DNA of 64,000 nucleotides, taken from assembly GCA_002973635.1 (NCBI GenBank), contig CP027224.1:3420501-3484500 (forward strand). Direction: 5' to 3'. A model generated the notes under the pieces. It saw nothing but the letters and a program-made list of their open reading frames with translations, was not told the origin of the DNA and ran no database searches. The stretch comes from Lysinibacillus sp. B2A1. GTDB taxonomy: Bacteria; Bacillota; Bacilli; Bacillales_A; Planococcaceae. Positions 10,629 through 20,110 of the stretch are shown here, one piece after another (the stretch's first letter is position 1; every line of letters starts with the position of its first letter). A program made the position numbers and the translations under genes.

Positions 10629-12711
10629 TGTTCAGCTACTGTATAAAAATCGTTGGTTACAAGAGGCCTACTTGTCATATAAAGGTGAGCATCTGGATCA
10701 TCCATATCAATACGATTTTAGGTTAACATGGGGCGCGCAGTGTATCCCACAAAAAGTCCGCATTAACAATCAAATATTGCATACATTTTTTGATGATCGT
10801 CATATCTATGAATTTACTTTGCCGTTTATGCAGCCAATCGTTACGGTCGAACTACAGTATATTTTGGATAAAGAGATTTTATACGAATCATTTAACATTA
10901 TCGGTACTAAAACGTTTAAAGTTGTTCCTGAAATGCTACACGATGTGCAAACTTTATATAGGGACTGGAAAGATAATTTTAAAACAGCGTATGACATCTA
11001 TGAGGAGAAATATATAGAGTTTGCCGACTTTTATACAAAAAAAGAAAAGCAAGATTTATGGAGCCAGCTAAAGAAAGAACTTGAGGAGTGTGGAGAACAT
11101 TCACCTTATTGGTTTTATCATTATCGTCAGGACATTTTAAAACACTTGCAATTCATTACTCGAAAACCGAAGCTAAAGCTAGAGAGTGAGCATTATTTAG
11201 TAAATGCGGAGGAATTAGACGTTGTGACACCACAAACTGTTCAGTATTTTATGAAAGATACAACGACATGGCGCCGTACTACTTTAAATCGACCAGTGCC
11301 TCAACAATTATTAAAGGAGTCGTATATTGAATCTCTTGATGTACACGAAAATCGTTTCGTCTTTACATTTGCCTATATGCTAGAAAAAAATGTACGTCAA
11401 TTTTTAAAGCTGTTACGTGAGCACATTCAAAACATTCAACGTGAAATGAACAATACAAACAGTCTAATTGAACTCAATATTTTACGGGAAGAGGCAGAGT
11501 GGAAAAAGCTAGATGTTGAACAATACCTTGAATTTTTTAACTGTGTCTATAGGCAAATGAAGCCACTTCATGCATTATTGCGTGAGGCACTGCGTTTATT
11601 CAGGGGACTTCAAAAACTACATGGCTACATTCAACCAAATCAGGTGCTATTATATAACCGAGATTACAAGACACTATACAAGCTATACAATGAGTTTCTT
11701 AATAAAGGGGAACCAAAAGAGCAAAAATGGCATGATCATATTGATTATCAGACGTATTATGTAGATAGTGTATTTATTGATATTCTTCAAATGATTGTGG
11801 AAACGAAGCTATTTACAGTTGCGAGTGAGCCGTTGAAACTTCCGATTGGTGATTATTTGGATGATTATATTTTTCCACGTAAGGATATGGTCGTAGAATT
11901 TACACACTCAGATGTTTTGCTTCGTGTAACACGTGTTCAAAATGAAAATTTTGAAGCGGAACGGTCTGTTATTTTACTCGAAATGATTAGACATGATATT
12001 AATAAAGTAATTACGTATCGCCTAGTTCCAACTTTTGTACAGTTCCATGAGGGGTTAAGTAAGGCTGAACTCGAGGGACTATATAAATATCCAGTAAATG
12101 GTGTATCAACATTTATTATTCATCCATCCAAGGAAGAGGATTATAGTAAGCAACTAACATATAATGAACTACATCGCTTATTTAATCTAGGAATGAATTT
12201 TTTAGAGGATGAACATTATGAACAATTTGGAAATATGAAATACGGTGCATTTTCATCCGCTGTAAATATGGCTGAAAATATTAAACGGTTATTACGTCTA
12301 CAACTCTTTACGTTAGGTGTTCGTCATGTGTGCTTTATTTGTGGAAACCACGGTAATGCAATAAAGCAACAAAAGGGTGAAGAAGAGTATGTCTGTTCAA
12401 ATGTGAGATGTAAAGTTGAATGGGGAGTACGTTGCTGTAGTAAATGTGGAACTGAGATATACAAAATGCAGAAAAAAATAGAAGCAACCTTTTTAACCGA
12501 AGAGCAAATTGAAGAAATAACAGCAAAAAGAGATATTGCCTGGTTATTAGACGCAGAAAAGCGTAATGGTGATTTTGCCTTAGCTAATTTTTGTGAAAAT
12601 GCACATCTAGGTAATAATTTCTTTGCGATTTGCCCAAACTGCGGCGATTGCCAGCAAAAAACAAAAAAAAATCGTCTTTGTCGACGCTGTGATGTAAAGT
12701 CTATGTTGTAA
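10618..12711 (+). CDS. DUF2357 / McrC-like protein with C-terminal zinc ribbons
   Basis: Last gene of the operon, overlapping the NTPase by 11 bases. The first 250 residues match the DUF2357 layout (an N-terminal beta-rich part followed by helical segments such as SYIESLDVHENRFVFTFAYM), which is typical of McrC-type partners of McrB GTPases. The family normally carries a PD-(D/E)xK nuclease after this; I could not find a clear D..ExK signature here. The C-terminal 130 residues carry cysteine pairs CFICG, CSNVRC, CCSKCG, CPNCG and CRRCD, that is two or more zinc ribbons likely to bind nucleic acid. Normal role would be the effector/nuclease of the complex. A terminator-like hairpin follows at 12780. 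Confidence 0.8.
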   Translation: MQDSVQLLYKNRWLQEAYLSYKGEHLDHPYQYDFRLTWGAQCIPQKVRINNQILHTFFDDRHIYEFTLPFMQPIVTVELQYILDKEILYESFNIIGTKTFKVVPEMLHDVQTLYRDWKDNFKTAYDIYEEKYIEFADFYTKKEKQDLWSQLKKELEECGEHSPYWFYHYRQDILKHLQFITRKPKLKLESEHYLVNAEELDVVTPQTVQYFMKDTTTWRRTTLNRPVPQQLLKESYIESLDVHENRFVFTFAYMLEKNVRQFLKLLREHIQNIQREMNNTNSLIELNILREEAEWKKLDVEQYLEFFNCVYRQMKPLHALLREALRLFRGLQKLHGYIQPNQVLLYNRDYKTLYKLYNEFLNKGEPKEQKWHDHIDYQTYYVDSVFIDILQMIVETKLFTVASEPLKLPIGDYLDDYIFPRKDMVVEFTHSDVLLRVTRVQNENFEAERSVILLEMIRHDINKVITYRLVPTFVQFHEGLSKAELEGLYKYPVNGVSTFIIHPSKEEDYSKQLTYNELHRLFNLGMNFLEDEHYEQFGNMKYGAFSSAVNMAENIKRLLRLQLFTLGVRHVCFICGNHGNAIKQQKGEEEYVCSNVRCKVEWGVRCCSKCGTEIYKMQKKIEATFLTEEQIEEITAKRDIAWLLDAEKRNGDFALANFCENAHLGNNFFAICPNCGDCQQKTKKNRLCRRCDVKSML

Positions 12712-12779
12712 AGAAGTGATTAACAACAAATTGTAGATTTGAAATAAAGTCACGACGTTTATAAAAAGATTTGATTAAA

Positions 12780-12808
12780 AATCCTGTGTTGTTATACAGG
12801 ATTTTTTC
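12780..12808 (+). terminator. Terminator of the five-gene operon
   Basis: AATCCTGT and ACAGGATT pair around an 8-base loop and are followed by TTTTT, about 70 bases after the DUF2357 stop. Confidence 0.75.
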
Positions 12809-13666
12809 TTGTTCCTCAAACGGGTCATATTCTTGAGGAACGTTTTCGTTCACTTTAAGGAAACATTTATCGATGGGTCACTTTCCTCGGTTGTGTATGT
12901 GATATGTAGTACATTAATGATATCTAATATCATATTTGCAATTGTCTATCTTACTCATACAGGTTTTCATGATGGTGAAGAACTTACGGTCCTCCTACCG
13001 CAAATTAGCTTTTTATCATTATTATTCTTATATATCGCAAGGTTGAAAGATTCCCTGAATCATTTTCTTGATAGCCAGAATGAAAAAGAGGCAGAGGACA
13101 ATAATAAATTCATTTTATTTCTCTACAGAATATCTAATAACTATCAAAGGATGTCAAAAATATGAGCAATATGTTTATTTCCAATTTTGGTCATCATCCA
13201 ATTGATTTTGGTCCTGTTTGGACAACGACCAGATAGCTTTATCCGGGTGTTCCTTGAGACAAGCTCTTTCAACTATTCAAATATCCCTGCGCCAAAACCA
13301 GTGATAATAGAGGGTGACGGGCATTATTTGTGTACGGTCTCTGCTAAAGGGCATAAAAACTTGGTCAAACCGAGCAGAGCTGGCATTAGAAGAGGACAAA
13401 GAATTCCCGTGAACCGCCAGCTGCTGATTGCTAACGCATTTGAGAACATTCTAGAACAATATATGCCAACCTTCCATAAAGTCATCCGTAACTTTTACAA
13501 TCGATATGGCTATCCAATTAGTAGGCATATCAATTCAAAATGGTCCGCAGATATCATGTATCACTTAATGAAACCTTTAGAATGGTTCTTTCTTGTTGTG
13601 CTATATACAGTTGACAAAAAACCAGAAGACAGAATTCATATACAATATAGTGAGTTGAGAAAGTGA
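12809..13666 (+). pseudogene. DUF6688-type membrane protein broken by an in-frame TGA
   Basis: Two open stretches, 12809-13165 and 13187-13666, lie in the same frame and are separated only by TGA at 13163-13165. Reading through gives SKI-stop-AICLFPILVIIQLILV, which continues a hydrophobic segment without a gap. A TGG (Trp) to TGA change explains it. The second half carries the conserved part I associate with DUF6688 (PDSFIRVFLETSSFNYS, then a GDGHYLCTVSAKGHK segment and a C-terminal WSADIMYHLMKPLEWFF). The first half has two to three membrane segments. The 5' end begins abruptly inside the upstream terminator with only a TTG and no good ribosome binding site, so the gene is probably also truncated at the start. 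Function of the family is unknown. Confidence 0.7.
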
Positions 13667-13841
13667 AAAAAATAAAATGGTTCACATTGTGGTATTTGCT
13701 TTTCAGATAATCTCAATATCGAATCTTCAAGAAAAGGGCGCAATTATTGAAAAAGAATAGGCGCCAATTTTTCATTTAAGAGCCATTTAATTTAATAGGG
13801 AAAGAAGATATTATACCTGCAAAATAAACATTTACATTTTT
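13667..13841. repeat. Dispersed GCGC-ATTATTGAA motif
   Basis: GGGCGCAATTATTGAAAA at 13737-13754, continuing to GAATAGGCGCC, resembles ACAATTGCGCACGATTATTG at 35744 and AATTGCGCCATATTGTTGAA near 35549. It looks like a degenerate short repeat found in several intergenic places here. Confidence 0.35.
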
Positions 13842-15210
13842 GGCTCAACACCAAAATCTGTTCTTGCTAAAAAAGAATACAAAAAAACATCTGTATCCGC
13901 TAGAGTTGAGAGTACGACCAAACAACACAGCGAGGTATACAGATGCACTCTTATTCTATCAAGGATTTATGGGATTTACCAGAACTAAAAATTATCGCAA
14001 CCACTAAAATAAATCACCAAATTTTCATTGATGTCATGCCAATTAAATCTAAACAGGCCTGTCCCATTTGTGCATTTGAAAATACGACTCGTCGCGGAAT
14101 CGGCTATGTTCGAAAAGTGCGTCATCTCGAAGCGTTTGGTTGCCCTGTTTATTTGAATTTACCTGCCATTCGTATGTCATGTACAGCTTGTTTTGCACAT
14201 TTTGTATGGGCATATGAGTGTGTGGCACCGAAAAAACGATACACAAAGGCATTTGAAGCCACGCTGCCGAAGCAGGCAATCGGCTCTACCATCACGCATA
14301 CATCACGTGTGGCAAACACACCCGCTACAACCGTTGCGCGTATCGTCCGTTCATGGAAAATGGAGGAAGCCACACGTGTCCAAAAAATTTGTCAGAAAAA
14401 AGCATTGGCGTGTCACAATCTCGTGCTAGGCATTGATGATTTTGCCATTCGTAAAGGGCATACGTATAACACGGGTCTCCACGATTTACGTGGTGGCACA
14501 TTTTTAGATGTTATTCCTGGACGAAGAATCGAGGAATTACACGCCTATTTCAATACACAATCTACTCTTTGTGCGCTAAAGCCTGTCGCGATTGTCATGG
14601 ATTTGGCAAAGGCCTATCATACGTTTGCGAAAAAGATGTATCCGGAAGCGATTCGTATTGCGGATCGTTATCATGTCAATCGTTACGTAACTGAAGCGCT
14701 TCAAGCCGTACGAAAATCCGTTCAAAAGCAGCTAGCACCGTATGCTAAAAAGGACCTTAAGCAACACTTCCGAATTCTTGGTAAACGACGTGATCAATTG
14801 AAGAATGATGAAAAAAATAGCCTACACCGACTGCTTCAATACGCTGAAATCCTCCATCAAGTCTACAGTTGGAAAGAAGCCTTTATCGAATGGTACGACT
14901 GTAGCTCCACGTATGAACTGGCGAAAAAAGGCTTCGAACGTTGGTTGACGCAAGGTACTACCATCAAGCATCCAGCCGTGGAATCCTGTCTGTTAACGAT
15001 GCGCAATTGGCAAGAAGAAATCTGTAATTATCATCAATTACGCTTTACTAATGCGGCAGTAGAAGGGAAAAATAATCTCATTAAAGCGCTGCAAAGACGC
15101 CATTTTTTCACGCGCAATCCGCAGCACTATAAAGAGGCAATTTTACTAGAATGCAATGCCGAATGGATTCAGTATGGCTCTTAGTCAAGCACATGTTTTG
15201 GTGAAGAGCC
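13842..15210 (+). mobile_element. ISL3-family insertion sequence, copy 1
   Basis: The element is bounded by imperfect terminal inverted repeats: GGCTCAACACCAAAATCTG on the left and the complement of GGCTCTTCACCAAAACATG on the right, giving about 1369 bp. Its single gene is an ISL3 transposase. The copy at 36734-38102 is the same length, in reverse orientation, and differs in the protein by one residue only. The 8 bases left of this copy (ACATTTTT) do not match the 8 bases on its right (ACAAAACA), but they are the exact reverse complement of the 8 bases left of copy 2. Confidence 0.92.
13943..15184 (+). CDS. ISL3-family transposase
   Basis: A 413-residue DDE transposase. The N-terminal zinc-binding part has CPIC and CTAC pairs (about residues 36-80). 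The catalytic core includes LGIDDFAIRKGHTY, the first acidic region of the family, VAIVMDLAKAYHTFAKKMYP with the second, and VEGKNNLIKALQRR with the final glutamate. Full length for the family and apparently intact. A glycine in VIPGRRIEE is arginine in copy 2. Confidence 0.95.
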   Translation: MHSYSIKDLWDLPELKIIATTKINHQIFIDVMPIKSKQACPICAFENTTRRGIGYVRKVRHLEAFGCPVYLNLPAIRMSCTACFAHFVWAYECVAPKKRYTKAFEATLPKQAIGSTITHTSRVANTPATTVARIVRSWKMEEATRVQKICQKKALACHNLVLGIDDFAIRKGHTYNTGLHDLRGGTFLDVIPGRRIEELHAYFNTQSTLCALKPVAIVMDLAKAYHTFAKKMYPEAIRIADRYHVNRYVTEALQAVRKSVQKQLAPYAKKDLKQHFRILGKRRDQLKNDEKNSLHRLLQYAEILHQVYSWKEAFIEWYDCSSTYELAKKGFERWLTQGTTIKHPAVESCLLTMRNWQEEICNYHQLRFTNAAVEGKNNLIKALQRRHFFTRNPQHYKEAILLECNAEWIQYGS

Positions 15211-15420
15211 ACAAAACAAATAGGTTGTTCTATTAATTTATAGTCATGCTGCTTTTTTACGTTAAGATGAAGTAATTTGAAATACTTTGATGATTGTTGT
15301 GCTTTAAAATGTGAACGTTAGTGTTTTATTTAATAATTGTTAATATTCAAAGCAGAAGAATTGCTATAATGAATCTATAATTTTGTTGAAATTTTACATA
15401 TTCATTAAGGAAGTGGTATT

Positions 15421-16725
15421 ATGGGGATTTTCAGTAAACTACTTAAGAGTAAAAAGAAAGAAGTAGAACTTGGTAAGCAGAAAAAGTTTGAAGGCGTGAA
15501 TGCTAACCAAAAGCAAGTTTCAGAAAATACAAACTCAAATAAATTAGAATACACAGGTGGTCTAGGACTTTCAATAGGACTTAACAATGAAGGAGATATA
15601 AATTTAACATCATTACCCGTAGGAGTATCAACCGGAAGTACTGCAAAAGATTTTTATGTGTATGAATGGTTTATTAAAGAAACAGGAGAAATATTCTATG
15701 TTGGTAAAGGACGTGGTAATCGTTTTAAGGAGTTCCATCAGCGAGCATACGAAGCTGAAAAAATTCGAAAAAATTTCGAAACAGATAATCGTTTTGTTGC
15801 GATGGGGTTAACTGAAGATGAAGCGATTGAATTAGAAAGCAAAGAGATAACTCGTATTTTAAATGAAACCAATGATAGATTAACGAATCGTCAAATCCCC
15901 TTGTTTACAAAACGTGGTAATGGTTTTGATCGAAGTCCAAGTACAACAACAATTCGGTTTGAAACCGCTCCAGTTTTATTTGCCAGTGAAATAGAAGAAC
16001 ATTATTTTGGTAAACAGCACCGAGCTTTTGATCAAGTTCATTACGATAATCTTAAAGCTGTAGCATTTATTACACGAAGTATGCGAGATGAAATTAGTGT
16101 TATATACGCTAGTAATTTAGAAAAATATAAAGATGAGGTTACAAACACGTTAATAGCTAATGGGAATAAGGTATTGAAAAGTAAGTTTGCTAAGTCCATA
16201 ACAGCATGGATATACATTGGTGATGATTACGTCACTAATTACAATAATGATCAAGAGAAAGCCTTAAATGAATTAGGACGTCAAATTCCAACGTATCATA
16301 TGATAGATGTATGGAAACATTTAAAGAATAAGTTCGAGGAAATTGCATCTGTTTCGAATGAGGAACCAATAATCAACGCTATTCATAATCGTGTACCTTT
16401 AAATGAAATTAAAAATCTAAATAATTGGGAGAGAGGCTTTGATAAAGGTTATCCTTTTTACGAAGAAGGTGATAAAGAGCGCAAATCTGGCAACATTTTG
16501 GGCGCTATAAATTTATTCGATAAGGCACGTTTTAACGGATATAATGCTCCTGCCTTGTACAGTTCTTATGCTATGGCTTATCGTAAAATAAAAGATTATG
16601 ATAATGAAATCGCAATTCTTGATGAAGCAATTGAACGTATGAAATCCGAACAAGGTAATTATGAAACACGTATTATGGAATTTAACGAGCGCCGTGCAAA
16701 AGCATTAGCATTAAAGTGTAAGTAA
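15421..16725 (+). CDS. GIY-YIG-like nuclease domain protein
   Basis: A 434-residue protein. After a low-complexity N-terminal 75 residues it has a GIY-YIG-like core: FYVYEWFIKETGEIFYVGKG gives the two tyrosine motifs, followed by GNRFKEFHQRAYEAEKI with the conserved arginine and an acidic ESKEI segment for the metal-binding glutamate. The middle part is unassigned. The C-terminal 90 residues look like TPR-type helical repeats (AINLFDKARFNGYNAPALY and a second copy). GIY-YIG domains cut DNA in homing, repair and restriction enzymes. Its job here is unknown. It lies alone, with AAGGAAGTGG before the ATG, next to an ISL3 copy, so it may be accessory cargo. Confidence 0.65.
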   Translation: MGIFSKLLKSKKKEVELGKQKKFEGVNANQKQVSENTNSNKLEYTGGLGLSIGLNNEGDINLTSLPVGVSTGSTAKDFYVYEWFIKETGEIFYVGKGRGNRFKEFHQRAYEAEKIRKNFETDNRFVAMGLTEDEAIELESKEITRILNETNDRLTNRQIPLFTKRGNGFDRSPSTTTIRFETAPVLFASEIEEHYFGKQHRAFDQVHYDNLKAVAFITRSMRDEISVIYASNLEKYKDEVTNTLIANGNKVLKSKFAKSITAWIYIGDDYVTNYNNDQEKALNELGRQIPTYHMIDVWKHLKNKFEEIASVSNEEPIINAIHNRVPLNEIKNLNNWERGFDKGYPFYEEGDKERKSGNILGAINLFDKARFNGYNAPALYSSYAMAYRKIKDYDNEIAILDEAIERMKSEQGNYETRIMEFNERRAKALALKCK

Positions 16726-16960
16726 CTAAAACAGCCAAACACTTGCTTAGACTTAATAAACTGTACTACGTATTCATGTCTTATAGGTGTCTTGAGTTCA
16801 TTTTTTAAAATTGTTTGCCCAATATTTTCAAAAGAAATAAACACCAGTTTTCTTTCTTTTCATTATCTATCCTAGTAATCCAATTAGATTAGACTAGAAA
16901 AAGTAATTACACTATTCTGAAATGTGTGTTATAGTAGGAACATAATTGAATATTGTGTAA

Positions 16961-17112
16961 GACTTGGTGCCAAATGAAAGTTTGGCTTAAAAGGGAAGTC
17001 GGTGTAAATCCGACGCTGTCCCGCAACTGTAATTCGGAGCAAATCACAAATGCCACTGGGAAACTGGGAAGGCTGTGATGCGTGTTGATGAAAAGCCAGG
17101 AGACCTGCCAAT
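16961..17112 (+). ncRNA. Cobalamin riboswitch upstream of metE
   Basis: The conserved core is clear: GGTGCCA, AAAAGGGAAGTCGGTG, AAATCCGACGCTGTCCCGCA, CTGTAA, then GCCACTGGG and the B12 box AAGCCAGGAGACCTGCC at 17093-17109. Binding of adenosylcobalamin should favour the terminator at 17248, switching off the downstream B12-independent methionine synthase when B12 is plentiful. Confidence 0.95.
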
Positions 17113-17247
17113 TTCTAGTACACACCAAATACCTACGTGGAAATAGGTGGTGAAAGGTGACCAAATAGGCACTGTGCGATAATTAATGAATTATGCGAAA
17201 GTAAGTATTTTTTTCGTAATGTTTTAGCATTAGTATTTTCAACATCC

Positions 17248-17286
17248 AGCCATTTTCCTTCGAGGAGAATGGCTTTTTATTTTTTT
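17248..17286 (+). terminator. Riboswitch-controlled terminator before metE
   Basis: AGCCATTTTCCT and AGGAGAATGGCT form a 12-bp stem with a 3-base TCG loop, followed by a broken T tract (TTTTATTTTTTT). It lies between the riboswitch and the metE ribosome binding site, the expected place for an expression platform. Confidence 0.85.
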
Positions 17287-17303
17287 AAAAAGGGGATATT
17301 AAA

Positions 17304-19601
17304 ATGAACTATACAAGCACACTCATTGGTTATCCATATATAGGGGAGAATCGAGAATGGAAAAAAGCATTAGAAGCATTTTGGCGCAATGAACTTTCTG
17401 AAGAGGATTTTGAGGAAAATTTAAAGAAAATTCGTTTGGCTAGAATCGAAAAGCAATTACAACTTGGTATTGACATGGTGACAGTGGGAGACTTTACGTA
17501 TTACGATAGAATGCTAGATATGGCATTAATGTTTGGTTTAGTTCCAGAACGCTTCAACTGGAAAGGTGGAAAAGTAGATTTAGCCACTTACTACAGTGTA
17601 GCAAGAGGAAATAAAACAGCAGTAGCAAGTGAAATGACGAAATGGTTTAATACAAACTATCACTATATTGTTCCTGAATATGAGGGACAATCCTTACAAC
17701 TAACAGAAAACCAAGTGTTAGCAGACTTTTTAGAAGCAAAGGAAGCGTTTGGTATTATTGCGAAGCCGACTTTGATTGGTCCCTATACTTTTTATAAATT
17801 ATCGAAAGGGTACAACAAGTTAACACAGGTTGAATACTTATTAGCATTAATACCTCTCTATACGCAAGTATTAAAAGAATTAGTGGATGCAGGAGCAACT
17901 TGGATTCAATTAGAAGAGCCGGCCCTTGTGACAACCCTTGATTCGGCAGAAATCAAGCTTGTAAAAGAAATTTATGACCAATTAGCCGTTGCAGTTCCAG
18001 AGGCTAAGGTAATGCTGCAAACTTATTTTGAAGCATTATGTGCCTATGAAACATTAATTACTTTACCTGTACAAGGTTTTGGCTTGGATTTTGTTCATGG
18101 TCATAAAGAAAATATGGCGTCCCTTCGTCAATATGGTTTCCCTCAAGATAAAGTATTGGCAGTTGGGATTGTCAATGGACGTGATATTTGGCGTTCCAAT
18201 TTAGCAGAGGTAAACGCTACGATTCAGGCTATTGAGCATTTAAGCAATGCGTCAGAGCTATGGATTCAACCATCAAGCAATTTACAACACGTACCGATTA
18301 CAACTGCTCTAGAAAGTGAGATTAACCCTGTTCTAAAGCATGCCTTAGCCTTCGCGGATGAAAAAATCGTTGAAATTATTAAGCTGACAAAATATAGACA
18401 AGATAAAGAAGGTAACTTACAACACAATTTTTCAGAAAGCATGAAGGCAATTGAGGCTCTGAAAAATCATCCAATCCGTCAAAATAAGGAAATCCAACAA
18501 GCCATTCAAACCGTGTCAACGCAAGATTTTGAAAGACATCGTGAGTTTACTCAACGTCAAAAATTGCAACAACAAGCTCTAGCGTTACCACTTTTCCCGA
18601 CGACAACAATCGGAAGCTTCCCACAATCAGATGAAGTGAAAAGGAACCGTAATGCTTGGCGTAGAAAACAATTATCGAATGAAGCCTACGAAACGTTTAT
18701 TGAGCAGGAAACAAAACGCTGGATTACGATACAAGAGGAACTTGATATTGATGTTCTAGTTCATGGAGAATTTGAACGTACAGACATGGTCGAGTACTTT
18801 GGGGAAAAGCTGACTGGTTTTGCATTTACTGAAAAAGCATGGGTCGTTTCCTACGGCTCACGTTGTGTTAAGCCACCAATTATTTATGGAGATGTTTCAT
18901 GGGCTTCACCAATTACTGTGAAAGAGTCAGCCTATGCTCAAAGCCTAACAACACGCTTTGTAAAGGGAATGCTAACAGGACCAGTGACAATATTAAATTG
19001 GTCATTTGTGCGAGATGATTTGTCACGTAAAGATGTTGCTTATCAAATTGCATTGGCACTTCGTAAAGAGGTTGAAGCATTAGAAAATGCGGGAATCTCC
19101 ATTATTCAAGTGGATGAGCCTGCTCTAAGAGAAGGTTTACCGCTTCGAAAAGAAGAATGGGGAGCTTATTTAGATTGGGCTGTCAATTCCTTCAAGCTTG
19201 CTACTTCTGGTGTTAAAGATGAAACACAAATTCATACGCATATGTGCTACTGCGAATTTAACGATTTCATTGAGCCTATTAGTGCTCTAGATGCAGATGT
19301 GATATCCATAGAAACATCAAGAAGCCATGGAGAGTTAATTTCTTCACTACAAGTACAACCTTATCAAAAAGGTATTGGCTTAGGTGTTTATGATATTCAT
19401 AGTCCTCGTGTACCGAGCAAAGAAGAAATGCTCACTATTATGAGAGATAGTTTGCAGGTGCTGGACCGTCATCAATTTTGGGTGAATCCCGACTGTGGCT
19501 TGAAAACAAGAAAAGAAACAGAAACTGTTGCGGCATTAGCTAATATGGTTGCTGCAACAAAAACATTGCGCCAGGAAGTACAACAATCTATTTCAAGATA
19601 G
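17304..19601 (+). CDS. metE: Cobalamin-independent methionine synthase MetE
   Basis: 5-methyltetrahydropteroyltriglutamate-homocysteine methyltransferase transfers the methyl group of methyl-tetrahydrofolate to homocysteine without B12. At 765 residues it has the usual two-barrel architecture. The catalytic C-terminal barrel shows FPTTTIGSFPQSDEVK, the substrate and zinc region HTHMCYCEFND (His and Cys zinc ligands) and NPDCGLKTR with the last zinc cysteine. The N-terminal barrel has GYPYIGENREWKKALE. It starts at ATG 17304 after AAGGGGA. A cobalamin riboswitch plus terminator lies directly upstream, which is the classic arrangement: MetE is made when B12 is short. Confidence 0.97.
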   Translation: MNYTSTLIGYPYIGENREWKKALEAFWRNELSEEDFEENLKKIRLARIEKQLQLGIDMVTVGDFTYYDRMLDMALMFGLVPERFNWKGGKVDLATYYSVARGNKTAVASEMTKWFNTNYHYIVPEYEGQSLQLTENQVLADFLEAKEAFGIIAKPTLIGPYTFYKLSKGYNKLTQVEYLLALIPLYTQVLKELVDAGATWIQLEEPALVTTLDSAEIKLVKEIYDQLAVAVPEAKVMLQTYFEALCAYETLITLPVQGFGLDFVHGHKENMASLRQYGFPQDKVLAVGIVNGRDIWRSNLAEVNATIQAIEHLSNASELWIQPSSNLQHVPITTALESEINPVLKHALAFADEKIVEIIKLTKYRQDKEGNLQHNFSESMKAIEALKNHPIRQNKEIQQAIQTVSTQDFERHREFTQRQKLQQQALALPLFPTTTIGSFPQSDEVKRNRNAWRRKQLSNEAYETFIEQETKRWITIQEELDIDVLVHGEFERTDMVEYFGEKLTGFAFTEKAWVVSYGSRCVKPPIIYGDVSWASPITVKESAYAQSLTTRFVKGMLTGPVTILNWSFVRDDLSRKDVAYQIALALRKEVEALENAGISIIQVDEPALREGLPLRKEEWGAYLDWAVNSFKLATSGVKDETQIHTHMCYCEFNDFIEPISALDADVISIETSRSHGELISSLQVQPYQKGIGLGVYDIHSPRVPSKEEMLTIMRDSLQVLDRHQFWVNPDCGLKTRKETETVAALANMVAATKTLRQEVQQSISR

Positions 19602-19656
19602 CAAAAACTATTCTAAAATCTATTACACTAATACATTTACTCTCCTAAATATTATG

Positions 19657-19687
19657 AAGACCAGGTCAAGTATCTGGTCTTTTTTAG
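19657..19687 (+). terminator. metE terminator
   Basis: AAGACCAG and CTGGTCTT form an 8-bp stem with a 9-base loop and a run of T, 55 bases after the metE stop. Confidence 0.8.
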
Positions 19688-19784
19688 TACATTCCTTCTT
19701 AGATTTTTATTATATTCAGAAAATAAAATTGACGTGATTAATCGAGCATGTTATGTTTAATACTAATTTCATAGCAATTATTAC

Positions 19785-19955
19785 AAGTTTGAGTGAAGAA
19801 TCTTTCATTCAATTAAAAGGAAAATGGGTGGAAATCCCATGCTGTCCCGCAGCTGTAAATGAGGAGCTTTGTTTCGAATACTACTAAGTGATTACTTAGG
19901 AAGGTGGAGCAAAATGTTGATTCATAAGCCAGTATGCCTGCTTGTAAGAAGATTC
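19785..19955 (+). ncRNA. Second cobalamin riboswitch, upstream of metal ABC transporter
   Basis: Core elements are present in order: AAAAGGAAAATGGGTGGAAA, TCCCATGCTGTCCCGCAGCT, GTAAATGAGGAGC, ACTTAGGAAGG and the B12 box AAGCCAGTATGCCTGC at 19925-19940. The peripheral P2 region differs from the metE copy, so it is not a simple local duplication. It is followed by a terminator at 20018. Confidence 0.93.
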
Positions 19956-20017
19956 ATTGATGATCTACGAAAGATAGGGAGATGGATGAAGACTTACTTA
20001 TTTGTATGTTTTTCTAT

Positions 20018-20047
20018 CCTTATTCTTTTTTAGAATAAGGTTTTTTT
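20018..20047 (+). terminator. Riboswitch-controlled terminator before the ABC operon
   Basis: CCTTATTCT and AGAATAAGG pair around TTTTT and are followed by seven T residues, between the riboswitch and the first gene of the transporter operon. Confidence 0.85.
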
Positions 20048-20110
20048 ATGCCTTCTCTTCTTTTTCAAGTAGATTCTTTTTGTACCACGAATAGAGATAG
20101 GAGACAGGAA

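Noticed and set aside
16907..17164. Leftward ORFs across the metE leader
   Set aside because: They lie on the opposite strand of a clear cobalamin riboswitch and have no ribosome binding site.
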